Of a DNA stretch of 64,000 bases, positions 44,797-53,538 are shown in pieces. A program made the position numbers and the translations under genes. Source of the DNA: DATDFB01 sp035276475 (GTDB taxonomy: Bacteria > Acidobacteriota > Thermoanaerobaculia > Gp7-AA8). The notes beneath the pieces were generated by a model. That model was not told where the DNA came from and searched no databases. It was given only the letters and a program-made list of their open reading frames with translations. How positions within the stretch are numbered: position 1 is the stretch's first letter; every line of letters starts with the position of its first letter. The stretch is from the NCBI GenBank assembly GCA_035276475.1, contig DATELQ010000026.1, forward strand, positions 35,794 to 99,793. The letters are read 5' to 3'.

Positions 44797-45660
44797 TCAC
44801 GACAATCCGCACGGGCCGCGGTCCGTCCAGAGCGGATCTGGAACGAGTTTCCGCACGAGCGGCGCGATGAGTTGCTGGAGACTCCTATCGTGGCGGGCAT
44901 CGGCCGCGACGTGCAGGATGCGAATGGAGCGAAGGATGGTGTCGGGATGCGTGCCACCGCCTCGAAAGTCATACGGATCGGTCTTCGTGTAATCGAAGAT
45001 GAGGCCCACGCCGGCGGGGCGATCCGGCTCGGCGCGGCGGAAGTGCGCGTTGATGACATCGATCGCGAACGACTCGAACGCGATTTGCTCCGCGAGCGGC
45101 ACCGCGCGCTCGAAAGTGTGGACCATCCAGCAGTCCGCCGCGTACTCGCGCCGCTGCTGCGCGAGGTCGCGCGCGCGGTGGAGGTCGGTTCGTGGATCCG
45201 TGTGAAAGCCCGCGGTGGCGGTCGCAATGTGGCCGAGCTCGTGCCCGAGAATCCACCGCGCGAAGGCGAGTCGCTGCTCCTCGGTCGCTGGCACATCGAG
45301 GAGCACGTCCGGCCGCTTCACGAGAACGGCCCCGTCGCACACGACCGTGCGGCCGGCGGCACTCGTGTAGCAGTTGTCGTGGACGTAGCGCGCCGCAGCG
45401 TCGTTACGCGCGAGCGCCTCCCAATCCGTGGCCGGATCAACGAAGATGATCGCAATCTCGTCGTCGGCCGGTCGGCGGTTGAAGACGATGGGCCGGTGCA
45501 TGCCGACGCGCGCAAACCGTGTGACGTCGGCTTGCAGCGCCGTGGAGGGCGGCACGGTGCGCGCGTGCGCGAGGACGGTTGCCGCGAGGTCGCGGCGGCA
45601 GGCGATCGCGAGCAGGAGAAGCGCGAGCGCTGCGCCGCGGATTACTCGGAAGGGAACCAT
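44797..45660 (-). CDS. Lipoprotein zinc metallopeptidase (HELGH)
   Basis: A 287-residue protein with lipoprotein signal (ALALLLLAIAC, Cys21). ARWILGHELGHIATATAG gives HExxH at about 140-144, and RREYAADCWMV, 28 residues on, supplies the third ligand typical of gluzincin-like peptidases. The ATG overlaps the end of the upstream gene by 19 bases. An anchored protease in an operon with a caspase-FGE protein may be its activator or a parallel effector. Confidence 0.72.
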   Translation of the reverse strand: MVPFRVIRGAALALLLLAIACRRDLAATVLAHARTVPPSTALQADVTRFARVGMHRPIVFNRRPADDEIAIIFVDPATDWEALARNDAAARYVHDNCYTSAAGRTVVCDGAVLVKRPDVLLDVPATEEQRLAFARWILGHELGHIATATAGFHTDPRTDLHRARDLAQQRREYAADCWMVHTFERAVPLAEQIAFESFAIDVINAHFRRAEPDRPAGVGLIFDYTKTDPYDFRGGGTHPDTILRSIRILHVAADARHDRSLQQLIAPLVRKLVPDPLWTDRGPCGLS

Positions 45661-45986
45661 TCGGAGAAGAAGGGCCGCTCTTGCGCGGCTGGGGGGAACA
45701 TGCCCTGTCCCTGGGGCTTCGTCGCTGCGGCGCCCGCCGTGTTCGCGCCGACAGCGATCGAGAAGATGATCAGCGAGTTGATGACGTAGAGCACGACCCG
45801 CTGGAGGAGGCGCGTCGCGGTGTCGCTGAAGACGAGTGACCCAATGAGGAAACTCAGCACGAGCGCGATCCAGCGGCTCGGCATTGCGAACTGCGCGTGC
45901 AGCGCATTCGTGATGAGCATCGCGACGAGACCGGCGACCCCCGGCGTTAGCATCGACTTGGCGTTCAGGAACTCCTTCACGTCCAT
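45642..45986 (-). CDS. Small membrane protein, first gene of the caspase operon
   Basis: A 114-residue protein with GAGGGAG eight bases before the ATG. Three membrane segments: MLTPGVAGLVAMLITNALH, WIALVLSFLIGSLVF and VVLYVINSLIIFSIAVGAN; the tail is Gln/Pro-rich and soluble. It overlaps the lipoprotein gene. The pattern of two small membrane proteins plus two proteases suggests one membrane complex. Confidence 0.65.
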   Translation of the reverse strand: MDVKEFLNAKSMLTPGVAGLVAMLITNALHAQFAMPSRWIALVLSFLIGSLVFSDTATRLLQRVVLYVINSLIIFSIAVGANTAGAAATKPQGQGMFPPAAQERPFFSEWFPSE

Positions 45987-46302
45987 CGATCGGCTCCCTC
46001 AGTGCGGCTGAATAAGAGGATTGTACGGCGATGGGCTTTCGCACGGCGTGGCGTCGCCCACGTGGGAATGAAGACATGCGCGCTCCCCGGTCGCGGGCAG
46101 ATCCAGGCAGCCACGCTCGCCGACGCGTTTCCACCGATAGATCCGCAGGGTCGTTCGGGCGGCCACCGCGGCCCGCGCACCGCTACCCCAATCCCGTTTC
46201 CGTTGTCACGCGGTTGCCGCCCACGTGTCGACGTGGGGGTAGGGAAGCACCCGCACGTGTCACTCCACCAGTAACGCCACGCCACACAACCGGAGGTCAT
46301 TG
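45987..46302. other. Control region between the caspase operon and the phosphoesterase
   Basis: No protein-like frame. The minus-strand promoter of the caspase operon must lie at the left side; leader motif copy 3 fills the right side. The rest shows nothing I can name. Confidence 0.5.
46220..46297 (+). promoter_or_regulatory. Leader motif copy 3 with upstream palindrome
   Basis: CCCACGT-GTCG-ACGTGGG palindrome at 46220-46237, then GTAGGGAAG (46239-46247), an 11-base spacer, GTCACTCC (46259-46266). GTGGGG (46233-46238) can pair with CTCCAC (46263-46268) or with the palindrome's left arm, so the two folds exclude each other. The ribosome-binding site is CGGAGGT (46291-46297). Confidence 0.65.
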
Positions 46303-47253
46303 ATGCGCACTCGCACCGCTCTGCTCCTCAGCCTGTTCGCGACCGTCGCCGCGGCGCAGCAGCTCCCGCACCCGGACCACGTCGTGGTCGTCGTCATGGA
46401 GAACAAGAAGGACACGGACGTCATCGGCTCGCCCAACGCGCCGTACATCAACACGAAGCTCATCCCGCTCGGGACAGTGCTCACGAAGGCGTACGCGCTC
46501 CACCACCCGAGCCAGCCGAACTACCTCGAACTCTTCGCCGGCGCACCGCTCAGCGTCTGCACGGATGCCTGCTTCGCGCAGAAGACCGCGCCGAACCTCG
46601 CGGCGCAGCTCCGCGCGAGTACGGACCCGAAGCACAACACGTTCGTCGGCTACGCGGAGCACTTCCACCCGCAGTGCCAGAACACGCCGACTGCCGACCA
46701 GTACGCGCAGAAGCACTGTCCCTGGCGCGACTTCACGAACGTGCCCGCAAGCGTGAGCAAGGACTTCAGCGCCTTCCCGACGAACTTTGACCAGCTCCCG
46801 GCGGTGGCGTTCGTCATCCCCGATCTCTTCGGCGATATGCACAGCGTCGATCCGAACGACCAGGCGAACGCGCAGATCCTCGCGGCGCATCACGGGCAGC
46901 TCACGGACGCGGAGGAAATCCCCCTCGAGGTGAAGCAAGGCGATACGTGGCTCAAGACTCACATGGACCGCTACGCGCGCTGGGCGGGCGATCACAACAG
47001 CCTCCTCATCGTCACGTGGGACGAGGACAGCGCGCCGCACCCGCACGTCTCGAGCTGCGCGAACGGCATCACGACGCACCCGCCCGCGAACCGCATCCCG
47101 ACGATCTTCGTCGGCGCGCACGTCCACCGCGGCCACCCCGGCACGCGGCAGGTGACGCACCACGACCTCCTCCGCACGATCCTCGATATGGAAGGGCTGC
47201 CACCGTTCGCGGGCGCAGTGACGGCGACGCCCATCACGGACATCTGGCAGTAG
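46303..47253 (+). CDS. Secreted phosphoesterase (acid phosphatase / phospholipase C type)
   Basis: A 316-residue protein with a signal peptide (ALLLSLFATVAAAQQ). HVVVVVMENKKDTDVIG at the start of the mature part holds the metal-site Glu-Asn of the phosphoesterase (PF04185-like) family; HPSQPNYLELFAG and LLIVTWDEDSAPHPH are the further conserved blocks, and HHDLLRTILDMEG is near the end. It probably cleaves phosphate or phospholipid esters outside the cell. It is preceded by the island leader motif. Confidence 0.82.
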   Translation: MRTRTALLLSLFATVAAAQQLPHPDHVVVVVMENKKDTDVIGSPNAPYINTKLIPLGTVLTKAYALHHPSQPNYLELFAGAPLSVCTDACFAQKTAPNLAAQLRASTDPKHNTFVGYAEHFHPQCQNTPTADQYAQKHCPWRDFTNVPASVSKDFSAFPTNFDQLPAVAFVIPDLFGDMHSVDPNDQANAQILAAHHGQLTDAEEIPLEVKQGDTWLKTHMDRYARWAGDHNSLLIVTWDEDSAPHPHVSSCANGITTHPPANRIPTIFVGAHVHRGHPGTRQVTHHDLLRTILDMEGLPPFAGAVTATPITDIWQ

Positions 47254-47377
47254 GCGTCCGCCCCGGCGCCTTTTAGGAGCTCCCGCCATGAGTGAGCACA
47301 CCGAACGAGCGAGTGTGATTCGCAGGTCGCCGGAGGGGAGGAGTCGTGGTCGAAAGAACTGCCCGCGGGCGTGCCGG

Positions 47378-48190
47378 CTAGTCGTTCTCACGCAGATTCT
47401 GCGCGAGGATCCACCCTTGCACGCCCGCAGCGGTCTCGACGTGGACGTAGTTGTTCCGCGCGTCGGGGGAGAGGAGCGTCACGACGGCGCCGCGCCGCAC
47501 GTGCGCGCGGACCTGCGATGCATCTGACGGAGAGCGTCGCACGTTGCTGGACCGGAGGACGGTCGCGGTCGGCGGCCCGGCGGCAGCCCCCACCGCCGCC
47601 GCGGGCGCTGCCGGGAACGAGATCGCGAGCACTGGGTGCATCTCGAACTGGTTCGGCGCGGCGCCCCGCTGGCCGTGGTCGAAATCGAAGTACCCGACGC
47701 CCGTGAGCGTCACCGGCACGTTCGCCGGCGTGAAGCTACTGGTCGCGGTGAACTTCGCGTCGAACGCCGCCCGCGCGTCGTGGATCGCGTCGTGGAACGG
47801 GCTCGCGTTCCCGACGCACACGGGGTTCGGGATCTCCGCGATGAACGTGCGGCCGCTCGCGTCCTTGATGACGAGGTGATAGTCGCTGTCGCCGGAGTCG
47901 GGGTCGTTCTCCCACTTGAACTCGCGGAGCGTCGCCGTGAGGTCGAAGACGGTCTTCTCGGTGGTATTCGCACGGTTGTTCCGCGGCTTCGACGCCGGCT
48001 CGGCGAGCGAGCGGAGCTGCGCGACCGTCCTGGTAACCGCCGCCGCGGGGTCGACCTGACCGGCGTCGGCGTCGGTGCCGGTCTTCACCGGCCAGCGCTC
48101 CCTGCCGCAGCGAACCTGGCCGTCAACGGTTCCCACCGCGAGCAGGAGCGCAAGGACGCCAAGCAGGAGACGCACGTGGAGCAGTCGCAT
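47378..48190 (-). CDS. Secreted protein with C-terminal SH3b domain
   Basis: A 270-residue protein with a signal peptide (LLLGVLALLLAVGTVDG). The middle is beta-rich (YHLVIKDASGRTFIAEIPNP; VPVTLTGVGYFDFDHGQ). The C-terminus is an SH3b fold: ATVLRSSNVRRSPSDASQ, RGAVVTLLSPDARNNYVHVE, GVQGWILAQNL. SH3b domains often bind cell-wall peptide. The role is unknown; no catalytic motif. Confidence 0.75.
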   Translation of the reverse strand: MRLLHVRLLLGVLALLLAVGTVDGQVRCGRERWPVKTGTDADAGQVDPAAAVTRTVAQLRSLAEPASKPRNNRANTTEKTVFDLTATLREFKWENDPDSGDSDYHLVIKDASGRTFIAEIPNPVCVGNASPFHDAIHDARAAFDAKFTATSSFTPANVPVTLTGVGYFDFDHGQRGAAPNQFEMHPVLAISFPAAPAAAVGAAAGPPTATVLRSSNVRRSPSDASQVRAHVRRGAVVTLLSPDARNNYVHVETAAGVQGWILAQNLREND

Positions 48191-48620
48191 GAAGACCTCC
48201 CTCGCAGACGAATTGATGTGTGCTAGCTAATCTACTCCTCTTGCGCACGCTCGCGCTAAGAACGATCTGGAAACGCAGCAGGAACTGCGCTGCCCGCGTC
48301 CGTCCGAGAGCGACATGCCGCACGACTCGTGCTGGCGCGCCACATGGGTGGTACTCACACCCCGAAACGTAACCGTTTTTGAGAGAGCTGGGCAGCCGTC
48401 AGCGCCCAGGAGGTGCAATCGCCTTCAAGCGGCGCATAAAAGGTGCAGCCGGTCTTTTTGTCGGGTCACGGCGATCTGCTGCGCGTGTCGCTCGATCAGG
48501 TTCGCCATCGGCTGACGACACCGCTCAACCGCGCCGCCAACTTTCTTCCTTGGTCTCGGCTACGCCGAGGTAGGAAATCGGCTCGCCCGGTCACTCCTCT
48601 AGTGAGGTAGTCCTTCGGGT
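48191..48620. other. Divergent control region of about 430 bases
   Basis: No protein-like frame. GCTAGCTAAT at about 48222 lies in the likely promoter of the minus-strand SH3b gene; leader motif copy 7 ends the region before the CHASE2 gene. Confidence 0.5.
48555..48612 (+). promoter_or_regulatory. Leader motif copy 7
   Basis: Hairpin CTCGGC-TAC-GCCGAG (48555-48569), then GTAGGAAA (48570-48577), a 12-base spacer, GTCACTCC (48590-48597). GAG (48567-48569) may pair with CTC (48594-48596). CCTC (48596-48599) may instead pair with the GAGG ribosome-binding site (48604-48607). Confidence 0.65.
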
Positions 48621-51359
48621 ATGTCCGAGCGAGATACGAAGAGCTTTCGCGCGCTGATCGTCGGCGCCGGTGCGTGCCACTGGCTCATCGTCGCGATCCT
48701 GACGCTCGGCGGCTTGGTCATTGCCGAATTGCCGCTCCTCCCACGCGTCCGCGACCGGGTGTACATGTGGCTGCAGTGGGAGGTCTATCGACCGGAGAAG
48801 CGCGTCATCGTCGTCGCGATTGATGACGCGGAATTCTGGCACGGCGACCCAGCGGGGGCGAAACCGCTGAATCGCCGGTATCTCGCGGATCTCCTGCGGC
48901 GCATCGCGACGGCGGATCCGGACGTGCTCGCGCTCGACGTTGGGCTCCTGAGTTTAGCGACGAACCCTGATGCGATCGAGATCCCGAAGCACCTCGATGA
49001 CACGCGGGTACTCCTCGCGACGATCGACGGTATCGCGGCACGGTGTCCGGTCGTGTTGCCGAAGACGATCGCGAACGCCCGTGCACCGTTCCATCCTCTG
49101 CATGACGTGTATGACACGTTCCCGTTTTCCCAGAAAGAGAACGTGACCTACGGACACACGAGCGCGGCGGAAGACATCCGGCAGATTCCAACGCGGGTGC
49201 CGCTAGATAACAAGGAGTTGCTTGATTCGTTCGCGTTAGCGGTGTTCCGCGCGACAACCCGGGACGAGGTACCACCCGCCTACGATGACCCCGCCCACGC
49301 CTGGCCCTACGCGAGCTTCTTGCCCAGCGAAGCATTTGCGCCCCGCTCGAACGGCGCAGCCCCTGTGGCGCTCCTCACCCCTCAAGCCATCCGTACAGCC
49401 ACGCCGCCGCAGCTTCGAAAATGGCTGCGTGGCCACATCGTGCTCGTCGGCGGCGTCTGGCACGACGCGCCGCCGCCGGCGAGCGATCGGTACGTTGACG
49501 GTAGGCTGACGCCGCGCGGCTGGATGCCCGGCGTGATCACCCACGCCAACTACGTCCAGTCGTTGCTGTGGCGGCCGATGTTTCCCCTCGGCGAGGGCTG
49601 GCGCATCGGGATCGAGATCCTGCTCTCGCTCGGCATCTCCGTCATCTTCCTACGGGCGCACGGCTGGAAGCGCGCGCGTCTCATCGCCATCACGATCGCA
49701 GGCGTGATCGTGTTGACGTGGTTTTTCCGCACGGCGATCGGGGTGTTTTTCGACTTGGTGATTCCTGTGACATTCCTCGGCATCCACGTGCTCGCCGAGG
49801 AACTCGACGAGCAGGTCCAATTCGTCCCGCGTCGTCCCATTCCCCACGGACGCCGGATACTGACGATTTCGTTGGCTGCCGCCGCGACGCTCCTCGGCGT
49901 GACGGTCGTGATCCAGGAGCGCGCGCGGATCCATCACCAACTCGCGACCGGGCAGCGCCTGCAAGTTGCCGAGCTCACGCCCACGTCCGTGAGCCCGATG
50001 GGGCCGGGAGCGAGCGGCAGGGAGATCCGCGTGGCGGTCACCCCGCCTGCTCCCATCGGGGATGACCGCGTCGTGTCCCAGTCGGCGCACGAGGCGCGCG
50101 TGGACCGATTGCCCCGCGATCAGTCAGTTCCGGAAGCGGAGCGGGTGGCTACCTTTCCTCGCGAACGCAAGGAGCAGAAACGCGATGCTGCACCCTCGCC
50201 GCAGTCGAATCACTTTGCGTCTACAGGTGCCGTGGACATGGCGTGGCCGCCAGGTTTGAGCGTCCACCGCCGCACGGGCGCGCCGTTCACGCTGAGAGCG
50301 CCGCAGGAGAGTGCCGGATCGGGGAATTGCGGTGCGACCGCACGATCGATCACGCTGCGGGAACCGCAGCAGCTCGCGCCCTTCACCGACCGCACGTTCC
50401 TACCGTCGCTCTGCGTCCCGTCGCTCGCGGACGTGCTGTCCGACCGAACCAGGGATGGGAACTTTATGGTGCGGCCTGCGCTGCCGGACTTTGGGAATCT
50501 CCTGTGGTCGTATGCGGAGCAGGCGAGATTCCCATCGATGCCCGAGCAGGCATTTGCTGGCTACGCTGCGTTCCGCGGGCAATCGCCCCGCGACAACCTC
50601 GGATCGTGGGTTGGTGCGGTTGGCACAGCAACAACACCGCTGCCGGGGGATACGCGTTCCGACGCATCCCACCCGATGCTGTCCTCAAGCGACGAGGAGC
50701 ACACGGCGTACGCCTCGTCGTCGGCGCAGTCGAGGAGTACTGCAGAAGAAACGGCGTTGAGCCGCGAGCGGAGTCTCGCGGCGAAGAAGAAGATGGTGAC
50801 GCCCCAGGCATGGTCCTCCCAACACGACGACGAGAAGAAGAAAGCCCGAAGCGGCGCAGTCGAGAAGTTTGCCCCGGCTCCACTGGCCTCCTCAACCGTG
50901 TTCCAAACCTGGACACGGACGGATGACCCGTGCGCGAGCGTGCGGCCCGTAGCACTCGATCGCCTTGCCCAGCAACTGCCGAATCAGGCGCGCATCGCGC
51001 TTCAGGTCCGCGCAACAAACGCCACCCTCGTAGCCACGCTGCCGCAAGCGGCATTCGATGCTCAGCAGATGCTGACGTCTGCCGGTTCGGAGGCGGTTCA
51101 CCCGCTCTTCACGGCGCTGGCCGCCAACCGATGTTTGCACGTAAAGATCACCGTGCAGTACTCGATGGGAGACGGCGACGCCGCGCGCGCCCGCGCGGTG
51201 GAGCGCGGCCGCGCGCTTGAGGATCGTCTAGTTGCCGCCGGCGTGCCCGCCGGTCGGATTGATCACGGCTACGTCATGGTCGTGACGGCAACCGCGGAGT
51301 CAGACGCGACGACCGTGACGCTGGCGGTTGCGAATTCGCACGCGGCGCGGCAAAACTAA
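48621..51359 (+). CDS. CHASE2-domain membrane protein with long C-terminal region
   Basis: A 912-residue protein. A first membrane segment (LIVAILTLGGLVIAELPLL) leads to an extracellular CHASE2 sensor (VIVVAIDDAEFWHGDP, VLALDVGLLSL, GHIVLVGGVWHD), then three membrane segments (IEILLSLGISVIFL, LIAITIAGVIVLTWFF, VIPVTFLGIHVLAEE). The region from about 420 to 740 is low-complexity. The last 130 residues (HPLFTALAANRCLHVKITVQ; RARAVERGRALEDRLVAAGV) look OmpA/MotB-like. There is no kinase or cyclase output, so the signal route is unknown. It is under the island leader. Confidence 0.72.
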   Translation: MSERDTKSFRALIVGAGACHWLIVAILTLGGLVIAELPLLPRVRDRVYMWLQWEVYRPEKRVIVVAIDDAEFWHGDPAGAKPLNRRYLADLLRRIATADPDVLALDVGLLSLATNPDAIEIPKHLDDTRVLLATIDGIAARCPVVLPKTIANARAPFHPLHDVYDTFPFSQKENVTYGHTSAAEDIRQIPTRVPLDNKELLDSFALAVFRATTRDEVPPAYDDPAHAWPYASFLPSEAFAPRSNGAAPVALLTPQAIRTATPPQLRKWLRGHIVLVGGVWHDAPPPASDRYVDGRLTPRGWMPGVITHANYVQSLLWRPMFPLGEGWRIGIEILLSLGISVIFLRAHGWKRARLIAITIAGVIVLTWFFRTAIGVFFDLVIPVTFLGIHVLAEELDEQVQFVPRRPIPHGRRILTISLAAAATLLGVTVVIQERARIHHQLATGQRLQVAELTPTSVSPMGPGASGREIRVAVTPPAPIGDDRVVSQSAHEARVDRLPRDQSVPEAERVATFPRERKEQKRDAAPSPQSNHFASTGAVDMAWPPGLSVHRRTGAPFTLRAPQESAGSGNCGATARSITLREPQQLAPFTDRTFLPSLCVPSLADVLSDRTRDGNFMVRPALPDFGNLLWSYAEQARFPSMPEQAFAGYAAFRGQSPRDNLGSWVGAVGTATTPLPGDTRSDASHPMLSSSDEEHTAYASSSAQSRSTAEETALSRERSLAAKKKMVTPQAWSSQHDDEKKKARSGAVEKFAPAPLASSTVFQTWTRTDDPCASVRPVALDRLAQQLPNQARIALQVRATNATLVATLPQAAFDAQQMLTSAGSEAVHPLFTALAANRCLHVKITVQYSMGDGDAARARAVERGRALEDRLVAAGVPAGRIDHGYVMVVTATAESDATTVTLAVANSHAARQN

Positions 51360-51511
51360 CGCTCGATAAGCGGGAGAAACCGAATAATAGCGTTCAGGCT
51401 CAGGCGCCGCGCATGTCGCGCGGCAGCCGGGTGGCCGAAGGCGGAAAGTCAAAGAATCCGGAGTGCCTTCGTGTTCCGGGATCGCAGATGCTCCCCACCG
51501 CAGACTTCCTT

Positions 51512-51570
51512 GTTTCGGGCGAAACCGAGGTGGGGAAATGCGGGTTTGCATCACTCCCTTAATCAGGAGG
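51512..51570 (+). promoter_or_regulatory. Leader motif copy 4
   Basis: Inverted repeat GTTTCG-GG-CGAAAC (51512-51525), then GTGGGGAAA (51530-51538), an 11-base spacer, ATCACTCC (51550-51557). GAG (51527-51529) may pair with CTC (51554-51556), while CTCC may pair with the GGAGG site (51566-51570). Confidence 0.62.
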
Positions 51571-51578
51571 TCAGCGTC

Positions 51579-52262
51579 ATGCGCAGAACAGTGGCGATCC
51601 TCACGGCGGCCGTGATCGTTCTCAGCACGGCATGCGGCAATCCGACGTTTCCCTGCGGCACCTTCCTCTTTCAGGGCACTGGCCACACCAATGGTGGAGT
51701 AAACGTCTTCGTCCATTTCGACTTTGACCCAGCGACGTGCGGCGCCACCTGCACGTGCAACTCGGTGGTGTATATCCAGATAGTTCGCGTCATTGATCGC
51801 GATACCGGCGATTTTCTTGCTCCGGGACCGGAGCAGAAGAACCGCATCGTCACCGGCGATACGGACGCGACACAGAACGGCTGGGCCGTCGATCGCATCG
51901 ATGGAAGAACCTGGGGCTACTACGGTCGCAACAATGACGGCACGTTTGCGCTCGTCGTTCCAGGGAGCAACACTACCGACGCACGGCTCGAAGACGGGCC
52001 CCGAGGCTGGGACGAGGGCACGTGGTTCGACGCTGTCAGCGTGCCCGTCTGCATCGACACGGCCGCCGCCTGCAATAACGCGCTGCTCGGTTATCAATAC
52101 TGGCTATTCATTGCCGCGGCCACCGGCACGCCGACGGGCGATCCCTTCAACGAAGTGGGCGTGACGTGGATGCAGGATGCGTTCGACAAGGCAGTGATCG
52201 AATGGAACAACGACGCGCCTGGCCTTGGCAAGCACTCCTTGCCGGCGATGACGCGGCTCTAG
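51579..52262 (+). CDS. Lipoprotein of unknown function
   Basis: A 227-residue protein: signal and lipobox (ILTAAVIVLSTAC), then a Cys-rich strand region (TFPCGTFLFQGTGHTNGG; CGATCTCNSVVYI), RTWGYYGRNNDGTFALVVPG and a C-terminal helix (WMQDAFDKAVIEWNNDA). No family recognised. GGAGG lies eight bases before the ATG at 51579. It is followed 11 bases later by a second lipoprotein gene. Confidence 0.7.
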   Translation: MRRTVAILTAAVIVLSTACGNPTFPCGTFLFQGTGHTNGGVNVFVHFDFDPATCGATCTCNSVVYIQIVRVIDRDTGDFLAPGPEQKNRIVTGDTDATQNGWAVDRIDGRTWGYYGRNNDGTFALVVPGSNTTDARLEDGPRGWDEGTWFDAVSVPVCIDTAAACNNALLGYQYWLFIAAATGTPTGDPFNEVGVTWMQDAFDKAVIEWNNDAPGLGKHSLPAMTRL

Positions 52263-52273
52263 CGGAGGCCGTT

Positions 52274-53020
52274 ATGAAAACGCGATTCGTGATCGGTATT
52301 CTCACTGCGGCGACGCTACTGTGCGGATGTCCGAAGCGCTCCGCCGGCCAGACAGGGAGAACTTCGAGCCGTGCGCCGATGCAGGTGACAGAGAAAAGTG
52401 AGATCGTGAAAAAACGCACGGAAGTACTGGAGAACGCTGCGAAAAAGCGATCGGAGCGGCACGCGAGACTGAAAGCGATGGAGCCCGCGCAGCTTGCGGC
52501 GGAATTGGTGGCCGACTCTGCGAAGGGGCGCGAACCGTTTAACTCGAGCGCATTCGCGGAGACCGTGTCGCGTGGCGAGGCGGCCGTCCCGGCGCTCGCG
52601 CAGTCCATCACCCCCGACCGCAAGTCGCTTCTCGCGCTTCTCGCGTTGCGCAGGAGTCGCGGTGCAGCGCAGCGCGTGCCGCAGGCTGTGCGCGTGACCA
52701 TCCTCATCGATGCGTTGCGCAGCTCGCGGTACTTCAACACCTGGGGAATGCCGCATCTGGAATGGTTCGAGGCGGCGCAGGCGATCATCGCCGAAGGGCA
52801 GGCCGCGGAGAAACCGCTGGTGGAGTTGCTGAGCGACACGCGCGAAGCGCCGATGTGGGGCAGCGAGTATTCCAACGAATACGCGCGCTACAAGTATCGC
52901 GTTCGCGACTATGCGTGGGCGTTGTTAGCTGCCATTCGCCAGCAGAAGGTGACGGTCCCGATGAATCCTGCAGAGCGGGACGCGCTCATCGAACGAATGC
53001 GCGCCTCGCCCCCGCGGTAA
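52274..53020 (+). CDS. Lipoprotein with HEAT-like helices
   Basis: A 248-residue protein with lipobox (ILTAATLLCGC, Cys about 20), a charged linker, then helices with HEAT-like spacing: LLALLALRRSRGAAQ, VRVTILIDALRSSRY, FEAAQAIIAEGQAAEKPLVE. GGAGG is five bases before the ATG. It is in an operon with the preceding lipoprotein under leader copy 4. The role is unknown. Confidence 0.68.
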   Translation: MKTRFVIGILTAATLLCGCPKRSAGQTGRTSSRAPMQVTEKSEIVKKRTEVLENAAKKRSERHARLKAMEPAQLAAELVADSAKGREPFNSSAFAETVSRGEAAVPALAQSITPDRKSLLALLALRRSRGAAQRVPQAVRVTILIDALRSSRYFNTWGMPHLEWFEAAQAIIAEGQAAEKPLVELLSDTREAPMWGSEYSNEYARYKYRVRDYAWALLAAIRQQKVTVPMNPAERDALIERMRASPPR

Positions 53021-53538
53021 CTCGTGACTTCAGGCGACGGCGACATCACTTGCTTCATGCAACACGCTCATTTCAACTCGCGAACGCGAGAACAGCACAC
53101 GCCTTCGTCAAGCGGAACTCACGTCTCGTCATGCCCCGGAGGTGTGCGTGTTTGCTGTCGGGATGGCGGAGTTTAGCTGCTCCGCACGCAGTCCTCGAAC
53201 CCATTCCCACTACCGAAAGCCGTCTCGCGCGTTCGTGATGACGCGGACGCTCGGCGCCGATGGCAACGTTCACAGCGAACTTCACGCAGCACGCGCCGCA
53301 AGCCCGCTCACGTCCGAGATCGACACCTCACCGTAGGATCTCGTCGACAACGTGGTTCTGAATGCGGTCACTAGAGAGGGACGGGTTTAGAGCTACGCAC
53401 CACGCTTCTCGCCGATCGCTCGCCGACGCCGTTAGACACTTGCGGGAATGTCGGAGAGGGAGCGGCAGTTCCGGCCATTAGTTCAAATAACAATTCCAGC
53501 CACACAACCACCGACGCACCCGAAGAAAGGACCCACGC
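53021..53538. other. Gap of about 520 bases without a credible gene
   Basis: Short frames exist, but none has a ribosome-binding site or protein-like composition. The region upstream of the amidase gene has AT-rich patches (TAGTTCAAATAACAATTCC at about 53461), which may be its promoter. No leader motif copy is present. Confidence 0.5.

Noticed and set aside
47288..47527. 79-codon plus-strand frame with AGGAG before its ATG
   Set aside because: More than half of it is antisense to the SH3b gene and the product has no protein-like pattern; left out despite the ribosome-binding site.
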